From: Betaproteobacteria bacterium | GTDB taxonomy: Bacteria; Pseudomonadota; Gammaproteobacteria; Burkholderiales; Burkholderiaceae_C | Direction: 5' to 3' | Length of the DNA stretch: 8,122 nucleotides | Assembly: GCA_009923345.1 (NCBI GenBank) | Contig: RFTR01000089.1 | Coordinates: forward strand, 1-8,122 | Part shown: piece after piece, positions 1 to 5,774 of the stretch | Numbering within the stretch: position 1 is the first letter of the stretch | How the letters are laid out: every line of letters starts with the position of its first letter | Notes under the pieces: generated by a model | Databases searched by the model: none | Told to the model about the DNA's origin: nothing | Seen by the model: only the letters and a program-made list of their open reading frames with translations | Made by a program: the position numbers and the translations under genes

Positions 1-48
1 CATGCCGGAATCAAAATCCGGTGCCTTAACCAACTTGGCGATTCCCCT
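1..48 (-). tRNA. tRNA-Gln(TTG), partial: 3' part beyond the left edge
   Basis: Read on the minus strand, the sequence starts with the acceptor strand AGGGGAA. It continues through a D arm (GCC, a loop containing TTGGTTAA, GGC) and an anticodon arm with stem CCGGA/TCCGG and loop TTTTGAT. The anticodon TTG lies at 14..12, which decodes CAA glutamine codons. The variable region is just reached at the window edge; the T arm, the 3' acceptor strand and CCA are missing. The mature 5' end is placed at 48 by the seven-base acceptor strand. The gene follows ispE by 32 bases on the same strand with no visible terminator or clear promoter, so processing from an ispE transcript is plausible. The neighbourhood ispE - tRNA-Gln is typical of betaproteobacteria, where prs normally follows. 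Confidence 0.93.
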
Positions 49-80
49 ACACAGGTCAGTCGCCCTAAAGCCACTCACCG
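49..80. other. ispE to tRNA-Gln spacer
   Basis: This is the 32-base spacer between the ispE stop and the 5' end of tRNA-Gln. I see no hairpin with a T-run and no recognisable -10/-35 pair. That leaves read-through from ispE followed by RNase P processing as the simplest reading, although a weak tRNA promoter inside ispE cannot be excluded by eye. Confidence 0.5.
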
Positions 81-929
81 TTAACCGTTGCTGTCCATCC
101 ATTCGCGCAATGGATGAGACACCATATTGCGACAAATGTGCACTTTCCAGTTGTGTGGTGGGTTGTCCACCACGATGTGCTCAGGTAATTGCGCAAAAAC
201 TGCGCTGCCAGAGCCGGTCATACGAGGTTTCAAACCGAAGGATTGGAGCCACTGAAGGACCATTTCTACCTCGGGACACAACGCTTGAGCCACTGGTTGT
301 AAGTCATTACGACCAAAGTCGTATGGCTGTACAGCAAAGTCTGAAATTGTAGCAGTTTTGGTAGCGCGCTCTAGGGCAGGAGAGCCAAAAATCCGAGCAG
401 TTTCAATGCCTGCATGGGGCTTGACGACTACAAAGCGGCTAGGAGGCACTAAAACAGGGCTTATTTTTTCTCCAATGCCTTCAACCCAAGCGTTGTAGCC
501 ATACAAAAAGAAAGGCACATCGGCGCCCAAAGCCAAACCGATCGGCAGTAATTTAGAGATGGGCCAGTTCAATCCCCACAATTTATTCAAAGCCAGCAAA
601 GTGCTTGCTGCATCTGAGGATCCACCGCCCATACCAGCTTGTGCAGGGATTTGTTTATCAATACGAATTTCAGCGCCCAGTAAGGCGCCACTGGCCGTTT
701 GCAAAGCGCGTGCTGCGCGCACGATGAGGTCGTCAGTTGGAAGTGGTGTGTTCAAGTCAAAGCGCCGGATACTGCCATCCAACTTCACATCAAAATGCAA
801 GGTGTCGCACCAATCTACCAACATAAAAACAGATTGCAAAAGGTGATACCCATCTGCGCGACGGCCAGTGATGTGCAAGAACAGGTTGAGCTTGGCGGGC
901 GCTAGAACGTTGTGGAGCGATTGCAGCAT
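81..929 (-). CDS. ispE: 4-diphosphocytidyl-2-C-methyl-D-erythritol kinase
   Basis: IspE phosphorylates the 2-hydroxyl of CDP-methylerythritol with ATP in the cytoplasm, a middle step of the MEP pathway to isopentenyl diphosphate. It is a GHMP-family kinase. With the start used here the product has 282 residues, normal for the family. The N-terminal PAKLN substrate motif is at 11-15 (Lys13), the glycine-rich ATP loop GMGGGSSDAA at 99-108, the likely catalytic Asp137 in GADVPFF, and the third GHMP motif MTGSGSAVFA at 237-246. The reading frame can be extended 11 codons to a TTG at 962, but that would overlap lolB by 29 bases. I prefer the ATG at 929, which lies four bases after the lolB stop and gives the usual short lead-in to PAKLN. 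No strong Shine-Dalgarno is seen, so translation may be coupled to lolB. Confidence 0.96.
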   Translation of the reverse strand: MLQSLHNVLAPAKLNLFLHITGRRADGYHLLQSVFMLVDWCDTLHFDVKLDGSIRRFDLNTPLPTDDLIVRAARALQTASGALLGAEIRIDKQIPAQAGMGGGSSDAASTLLALNKLWGLNWPISKLLPIGLALGADVPFFLYGYNAWVEGIGEKISPVLVPPSRFVVVKPHAGIETARIFGSPALERATKTATISDFAVQPYDFGRNDLQPVAQALCPEVEMVLQWLQSFGLKPRMTGSGSAVFAQLPEHIVVDNPPHNWKVHICRNMVSHPLREWMDSNG

Positions 930-933
930 AGGA

Positions 934-1362
934 CTAAGGGGCTTCGAGTTTGATGCGAACAATAACCAAAGGTTCAGGCGATGAGCGTTTTGCTACCAAG
1001 GTGCCTTGGTGTATGGCTGAAAGATCTGCTTGCCAACCTATTGAATGTGTGCTCTTGCCTTGGAGCCAATCAAACATGGCATCTATTGGTATTGCGGCAC
1101 CGGTTACTTCTTCCGTCAAATGGGCCATAGATTCAAAGCGGCGATATTGACTGCCTTGCAACCATTGTGTGAAGTTGGGATTCCATTGCAATGTGGCTAG
1201 CGTGGTACCCAATGGCGAGAACAAATTTAACTCACCTTGGCGCGCGTTCCCATCCAAAGAAAAACCAGCACTCATATTGCGCGGGGGATCACTTTGAACG
1301 GTCACGCTAATTCGTCCTTGCCATTGTTTTTCAGAGCTTGCTTGTGCTGCTATTCCATACAC
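934..1362 (-). CDS. lolB: LolB-like outer-membrane lipoprotein insertion protein, without a visible signal peptide
   Basis: LolB accepts lipoproteins from periplasmic LolA and inserts them into the outer membrane; it is normally itself a lipoprotein. The 142-residue frame carries the family pattern: WQGRISV at 14-20, SAGFSLDGNARQGELNLFSPLGTTLATLQW at 31-60 (the stretch includes the hydrophobic loop region), and GAAIPIDAMFDWLQG at 88-102, followed by GWQADLSAIHQGTL. Its place between a TPR gene and ispE fits betaproteobacterial lolB. The oddity is the N-terminus. The first usable start is GTG at 1362, giving MYGIAAQASSEKQ with no lipobox cysteine and no full hydrophobic segment. An in-frame stop (the TAG of the TPR gene) lies six bases upstream. 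Either the true leader is in another frame (indel or sequence error), or the protein has lost its lipid anchor, or it is made by stop readthrough. The domain call is firmer than the start. Confidence 0.78.
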   Translation of the reverse strand: MYGIAAQASSEKQWQGRISVTVQSDPPRNMSAGFSLDGNARQGELNLFSPLGTTLATLQWNPNFTQWLQGSQYRRFESMAHLTEEVTGAAIPIDAMFDWLQGKSTHSIGWQADLSAIHQGTLVAKRSSPEPLVIVRIKLEAP

Positions 1363-1368
1363 GCATAG

Positions 1369-2991
1369 CTAAATGCCAGGTTTGAAGCGCTGCAGAGTTT
1401 GTTGCAACGTTTCATTGGTGGGAGCAATCTCTAATCCTCGCCGCCATACCGCAATCGCATCGCTTTCGCGTTTGAGTTGCCACAGTACCTCGCCAAGATG
1501 GGCTGCAATTTCAGCATCTGCGCGGTCTTTAAAAGCCTTTTCTAAAAGCTCCAAGGCTTGGCTTGTATTGCCGAGACGAAATTCCACCCAGCCCAGACTG
1601 TCAGTAATAAAAGGGTCTCCAGGCGCCAGAGTAAGCGCCTTCACAATCAATTCTTTAGCCTCTTTGAGTCGCACATTTCGATCAGCTAGAGAAAAACCTA
1701 AGGCGTTATAGGCATTGAAGTAAGTCGGATCTTTGCTGATGACCGTGCGCAAAATCTTCTCCATCTCTTCAATTTGGTTGAGCTTTTCAGCCATCATGGC
1801 TTGCTCGTAAAGCAAGTCGAGGTCATTGCCTGCTTGTTGTGCCAATAAATCAAAGGCGGCTTGCCATTGGCGATATTCACGTAAGAGTTGTAACTCAGCC
1901 ATGAGGCGACTGCGAACCTCTTCTTCCTTGCTGGCCGGTAATTGCGAAATGAGCAGTCGCGCTTCCTTTAACTTGCCCTGCTTGGCTAAGATAGATGCGC
2001 GGCGAGATTGCGCTTGTATGACGCCGCGTTGGGTGTTTTCATTAGGAGCCTTGTTGGCCATACCGATGTAAGTTTGCAAAGAGGCATCGGCTTGTTTGTC
2101 GAATCCTTGTTCGAATTGCAATGAACCCAAAAGCAACCACGCTTCGGCGTGTGTTGGAAATCGTTGCGTGACACTTTGAGCCTGCTCAGCAGCTTGCTCA
2201 AAACGTTTTGACTCAATCAAAACGCGCACATACGCCATGGGGTATTCGGGTTTGTCTTGTTTGGGGAGTGCTTGCAGTACCAGCGCTTCTGCCTCTTTAA
2301 CGCCACGCCCTAGCAGCTCTAAGGCCAAGAAAGGAGCGCTGACATCGGTTTTGGTGTTTGGCGTCAAGCTTTTTTGCGAAGCTTGCAAAGCCCCGCTTAA
2401 ATTGGCATTCAACATTAGCATTCGGCCTATGGCAGACCATGCGGCGGAAGATGTCTCGGCATTAGCGGTGTAACTATCCAAGGCTTTTTGCACCACTTCT
2501 GCCGCTACTTTGGTATCGATAACGCGGGCATAGTACCGTGGAACCACACGAATAGTTGCATTGCGTTCGCTGACAGGGCTGAATGCAATTTCTTTTTTGA
2601 GAGGCTCTAAGGTTTCGTTGGTTTTGTTCAGCGCAATCAGAATTTGAAGCAAATTGAGGTTAGCCAAACGGTCTTGAGGCAAAACTTGCGTCCAACTGCG
2701 TGCAGCCATCAACGCACCATCACCAGAGCGTTCTTTCAGCGCAATTTCTACAGCGCGCGCAAACAACTGTGCATCATTGGTTTTACGAGCCGCATCCAAA
2801 AGCAATGAGAATCCAACCAAGGGTTGCCCTTGTTGAACATTGAGTTCGCCGACCAAAATCTCATACAAAATTTCACCATTCATACCAGAGTTCACTACAG
2901 GAGCTTCTGGCTTCTTAGATGTGTTTTGCGCAATAGATGGAGCGCCTGTGAGGGCTAGCGAAAGAACGGCCGGAGCCAATAAAAACTTCAT
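1369..2991 (-). CDS. Exported tetratricopeptide-repeat protein
   Basis: This is a 540-residue protein with a clear Sec signal peptide: MKF, then a hydrophobic core LLAPAVLSLALTG, with likely cleavage after Ala21 (S-I-A before QN). There is no lipobox cysteine, so it should be soluble in the periplasm. The mature part is almost entirely helical. TPR-like repeats are recognisable at about 247-311 (FEQAAEQA, AEAWLLLGSLQFEQG) and 422-535 (AYNALGFSLAD, DSLGWVEFRLGNTSQALELLEKA, AHLGEVLWQLKRESDAIAVWRRGLEIAP). Such proteins act as scaffolds for protein complexes, and no specific partner can be read from the sequence. The position ahead of lolB suggests an envelope role, but this is inference. The ATG at 2991 is the natural start because it opens the signal peptide. 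No Shine-Dalgarno precedes it, and a -10-like TATGAT sits only six bases upstream, so the mRNA could be leaderless. Confidence 0.88.
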   Translation of the reverse strand: MKFLLAPAVLSLALTGAPSIAQNTSKKPEAPVVNSGMNGEILYEILVGELNVQQGQPLVGFSLLLDAARKTNDAQLFARAVEIALKERSGDGALMAARSWTQVLPQDRLANLNLLQILIALNKTNETLEPLKKEIAFSPVSERNATIRVVPRYYARVIDTKVAAEVVQKALDSYTANAETSSAAWSAIGRMLMLNANLSGALQASQKSLTPNTKTDVSAPFLALELLGRGVKEAEALVLQALPKQDKPEYPMAYVRVLIESKRFEQAAEQAQSVTQRFPTHAEAWLLLGSLQFEQGFDKQADASLQTYIGMANKAPNENTQRGVIQAQSRRASILAKQGKLKEARLLISQLPASKEEEVRSRLMAELQLLREYRQWQAAFDLLAQQAGNDLDLLYEQAMMAEKLNQIEEMEKILRTVISKDPTYFNAYNALGFSLADRNVRLKEAKELIVKALTLAPGDPFITDSLGWVEFRLGNTSQALELLEKAFKDRADAEIAAHLGEVLWQLKRESDAIAVWRRGLEIAPTNETLQQTLQRFKPGI

Positions 2992-3031
2992 GCTGGCATC
3001 ATAATGGCTTTACTTTTAAATTGTTGTTGAC
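2992..3031. promoter_or_regulatory. Divergent intergenic gap with overlapping -10-like elements
   Basis: This 40-base gap between the outward-facing TPR gene and mutM must hold, or lie next to, both promoters. Two -10-like hexamers overlap in the sequence ATCATAAT at 2998-3005. On the minus strand TATGAT reads 3003..2998; on the plus strand CATAAT reads 3000-3005. Each matches TATAAT at five of six positions. Neither has a convincing -35 at the usual 16-18 base spacing. With ordinary spacing, leftward transcription would begin near the TPR start codon itself and rightward transcription about 20 bases before mutM. No Shine-Dalgarno is visible for either gene. This is a prediction from short motifs only. 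Confidence 0.35.
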
Positions 3032-3865
3032 ATGCCTGAATTACCCGAAGTCGAAGTGACGCGTTTAAGTTTTGCAGATCGCATTACAAACGCCCATATC
3101 TCGGACGTTCGAATAGGTAAATCCTTGCGCTGGCCACTGGGAGTGGCGCCCGCATCACTGGTTGGTAAAAAAGTCCTAGGCGTGAGGAGGCGGGGCAAAT
3201 ATCTGCTGATGGATTTGAATGAGGGTTTGGTACTGTGGCATCTTGGAATGTCTGGCAGTTTGAGTTTTACGCCAACAGCTAACAATACCTTTGCCATTAG
3301 CTACCCCCAAACCCATGACCATTTTGACTTGCTCACCACCCATGGACTTCTAAGATTAAACGACCCTAGGCGTTTTGGTGCAGTGGTGTATGTAGAGTCT
3401 GAAACCAGCGCGGTGGCACAAAAGCTCTTGGGACATCTTGGTGTAGAACCGCTAGCTGGTCAATTTGATTTAGATACTTTCCATAAAAATTTGAAAAAGC
3501 GTAACGCAGTAATCAAACAAGTTTTATTAGCGGGCGATATTGTGGTGGGTGTCGGCAATATTTATGCATCGGAAGCTTTGTTTTTGGCTGGCATTCGTCC
3601 AACTGTGCGCGCACAACGTATCAGTCGCGCACGCGCAGAAAAGTTAAGAGTAGCGATCATCGATGTGCTGGCGCGCGCAGTCGCCAAAGGGGGTAGCACT
3701 TTGCGTGACTTTTCCAATGCAAATGGGCAAAGTGGTTACTTTCAATTAGAGGCGAATGTGTACGACCGCGCTGGTGAGCCTTGTAGGCAGTGCGGTCAAT
3801 TGATCAAGCGCATAGTGCAAGGTCAACGCGCTACTTACTACTGCTCTGTGTGTCAAAAGCCCTGA
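3032..3865 (+). CDS. mutM: Formamidopyrimidine-DNA glycosylase (8-oxoguanine DNA glycosylase/AP lyase)
   Basis: MutM (Fpg) removes 8-oxoguanine paired with C, and ring-opened purines, from DNA, then cuts the abasic site by beta,delta-elimination. The product has 277 residues, the family's usual size. The N-terminus MPELPEVEVTR gives, after Met removal, the catalytic proline and glutamate. Lys56 in RRGKYLL is the conserved lysine, LGMSG at 71-75 and DPRRFG at 111-116 supply the intercalating loops, and GVGNIYASEAL at 173-183 belongs to the helix-two-turn-helix. The C-terminal zinc finger is complete: Cys251, Cys254, Cys271 and Cys274, with Arg266 in QGQRATYYC. The start is fixed by the invariant PELPEVE sequence. 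No clear ribosome binding site is seen. mutY follows after two bases, so the two should be co-transcribed. Confidence 0.98.
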   Translation: MPELPEVEVTRLSFADRITNAHISDVRIGKSLRWPLGVAPASLVGKKVLGVRRRGKYLLMDLNEGLVLWHLGMSGSLSFTPTANNTFAISYPQTHDHFDLLTTHGLLRLNDPRRFGAVVYVESETSAVAQKLLGHLGVEPLAGQFDLDTFHKNLKKRNAVIKQVLLAGDIVVGVGNIYASEALFLAGIRPTVRAQRISRARAEKLRVAIIDVLARAVAKGGSTLRDFSNANGQSGYFQLEANVYDRAGEPCRQCGQLIKRIVQGQRATYYCSVCQKP

Positions 3866-3867
3866 CT

Positions 3868-4902
3868 ATGCGCAAAACATCTTGGCAGTTTGGCAATGCA
3901 GTAGTGGCTTGGCAAAAAATACACGGCCGCCACGACTTGCCGTGGCAAAACACAAAAGATCCTTATGCGGTGTGGTTGTCAGAAATCATGTTGCAACAAA
4001 CGCAGGTTGTAACGGTGTGCGATTATTTCGCGCGCTTTATGAAGCGTTTTCCCACTGTCAACGATTTAGCCAAAGCTTCGCAAGAGGAAGTGATGGGCTT
4101 GTGGAGTGGCTTGGGTTATTACAGCCGTGCCCGCAATTTGCACCGTGCCGCACAAGACGTTATGGCATTACATCGCGGTAAATTTCCGCGCGATGCATTG
4201 ACCTTGAAAACATTGCCAGGCATTGGCAGATCGACTGCAGCTGCCGTTGCATCACTGTGTTTTGGTGAGCCCATTGCTATTTTGGATGCCAATGTTAAGC
4301 GCGTACTTACCCGTTATCTGGGCTTTGGACAAGATTTGGCTGTCGCTAAGAACGAAAAATTGTTGTGGGAGAAAGCCCAAACATTATTGCCAACCCAGCA
4401 TGTTACGCAAGCGATGCCGCACTACACGCAAGGGATGATGGATTTAGGCGCAACGTTGTGCACTCCTAAAAATCCACAGTGTTTGCAATGTCCTGTGAAA
4501 GAAAACTGCAAGGCAGCCAAAGAAGGTAAACCAGAAAACTATCCTGTCAAAACCAAAAAACTAAAACGCACCAGCGAGCAACTGTGGTTGCTATACGCCA
4601 AAACAAAAAATGGCGAAGTGTGGATGGTGCAAAGACCGCAGTCAGGTATTTGGGCAGGCTTGTATTGCTTACCTGTATTTGAGAGTTACGAGGCGCTGCA
4701 AGCTTTTGTCAAACCCAAGAGTAAGTTGGATTTACAAGACATGCCAGTGGTCAAACATGTGCTCACACACAAAGACTTGTATTTGCATCCAGTCGCATTG
4801 CATCTGAATAACCATAAATCTCTAGGCCAAGGCCATTGGTTTGATCAGCAAACAATCGCTGGAATAGGCTTGCCAGCCCCAATCCGCAAACTAGTAGCTT
4901 AA
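3868..4902 (+). CDS. mutY: Adenine DNA glycosylase
   Basis: MutY removes adenine misinserted opposite 8-oxoguanine, complementing the adjacent MutM. The product has 344 residues from the ATG at 3868, just after the mutM stop. The frame stays open upstream into mutM (to 3790), but the extension lacks family features. Catalytic Glu39 lies in LSEIMLQQTQV, the helix-hairpin-helix is LPGIGRSTAAAV at 116-127, and catalytic Asp140 is in ILDANVKRV. The [4Fe-4S] cluster motif C-x6-C-x2-C-x5-C is intact at Cys198, 205, 208 and 214. The C-terminal domain is the MutT-like 8-oxoG reader, with a VLTHKDLYLHP loop in the position of the FSH loop. LDAN replaces the more usual LDGN next to the catalytic aspartate, a mild change. 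The 3' end overlaps the end of convergent rapZ by four bases. Confidence 0.98.
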   Translation: MRKTSWQFGNAVVAWQKIHGRHDLPWQNTKDPYAVWLSEIMLQQTQVVTVCDYFARFMKRFPTVNDLAKASQEEVMGLWSGLGYYSRARNLHRAAQDVMALHRGKFPRDALTLKTLPGIGRSTAAAVASLCFGEPIAILDANVKRVLTRYLGFGQDLAVAKNEKLLWEKAQTLLPTQHVTQAMPHYTQGMMDLGATLCTPKNPQCLQCPVKENCKAAKEGKPENYPVKTKKLKRTSEQLWLLYAKTKNGEVWMVQRPQSGIWAGLYCLPVFESYEALQAFVKPKSKLDLQDMPVVKHVLTHKDLYLHPVALHLNNHKSLGQGHWFDQQTIAGIGLPAPIRKLVA

Positions 4903-5774
4903 TGCGTATCTAGCTCGCGATGGCGCTTTAAGGTCACCCAATCAGAAGCGAATTGTTTGGTAAGTAGTTCGACCAAATACACCGAGCGATGTTGGCCACC
5001 CGTGCAACCAATGGCTACGGTGACATAGCTGCGGTGGTCGTTGCTGAGGTCTGGTAGCCAAGCGTTTAAGAAGGTTGCAATTTGCTGCGCCATAGCATTG
5101 ACAGATGGATAGCCCGATAACCAATTGGCGACACTGGCATCTTGGCCAGTTAAGTTTTTTAAGCCCGCTTCGTAATGGGGATTGGGCAGCATACGTACAT
5201 CAAACACATAGTCTGCGTGCATAGGAATACCGCGTTTGAAAGCGAATGATTCGAACATCAACGTCAGTTGTGTAGCAGGCGCAGAAATTAGCGACTTGAT
5301 ATAGCCTTGTAATTTGGCGCTTCTGAGCAAGCTCGTATCAATGATGTGTGATTCTTCCCGCAAGTCGCCTAACAAGCGCCGCTCCATTTCAATAGCATCG
5401 ATCACATCACGGTCTAAGTCAGTGGACTGACCGTTGTCTTGCAGGCGCGAAAGCGGATGGCGTCTGCGCGTTTCTGAGAACCGTCGCACCAAGGTGTCGG
5501 TAGTTGCGTCTAGAAATAACAATCGGATATTGACATTTTTACTGCGCAACTCTGCCAACTGCGCAGGCACCAAGGGCAATGATTGTGCGCTACGCACATC
5601 CATGGCGATGGCCACTTTGTCGGCTTGTTTGTGTTGCTCTAACTCTACAAATGGCAATAGCAACTCGGGGGGTAGGTTATCTACACAGTAGTAGCCAGCA
5701 TCTTCAAGCGCGTGCAGAGCCACTGATTTCCCAGAGCCTGACATGCCAGTTATGAGGACCAACTCGAGTGTCAT
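4899..5774 (-). CDS. rapZ: RNase adapter / nucleotide-binding regulator RapZ
   Basis: RapZ has an N-terminal P-loop domain and a C-terminal domain that, in enterobacteria, binds the GlmY/GlmZ small RNAs and brings RNase E to GlmZ to tune glucosamine-6-phosphate synthase. The small RNAs are not known from betaproteobacteria, so the target here is uncertain. The product has 291 residues, close to the usual 280-290. Walker A GMSGSGKS is at 10-17, with AIAMDVRS at 55-62 in the Walker B region. ESFAFKRGIP at 175-184 is followed by FDVRMLPNPHY at 191-201 and the signature GCTGGQHRSV at 256-265. The ATG at 5774 overlaps the recN stop as ATGA, implying translational coupling, and no strong ribosome binding site is present. 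It lies behind recN, not in an rpoN/ptsN/hprK cluster where rapZ is often found. Confidence 0.96.
   Translation of the reverse strand: MTLELVLITGMSGSGKSVALHALEDAGYYCVDNLPPELLLPFVELEQHKQADKVAIAMDVRSAQSLPLVPAQLAELRSKNVNIRLLFLDATTDTLVRRFSETRRRHPLSRLQDNGQSTDLDRDVIDAIEMERRLLGDLREESHIIDTSLLRSAKLQGYIKSLISAPATQLTLMFESFAFKRGIPMHADYVFDVRMLPNPHYEAGLKNLTGQDASVANWLSGYPSVNAMAQQIATFLNAWLPDLSNDHRSYVTVAIGCTGGQHRSVYLVELLTKQFASDWVTLKRHRELDTH

Noticed and set aside
2..352. Plus-strand open frame across the tRNA and the ispE 3' end
   Set aside because: It runs through a tRNA gene and antisense to IspE; the composition is not protein-like.
930..962. TTG start for ispE at 962
   Set aside because: It would add 11 residues not typical of the family and a 29-base overlap with lolB; the ATG at 929, right after the lolB stop, is the better start.
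3027..3032. TTGACA, a perfect -35 hexamer, just before mutM
   Set aside because: It overlaps the mutM start codon, and no -10 follows at the right distance, so it cannot drive mutM as annotated.
3790..3867. Upstream extension of mutY into mutM
   Set aside because: The extra 26 residues are out-of-frame MutM zinc-finger sequence; the ATG at 3868 gives the normal MutY N-terminus.
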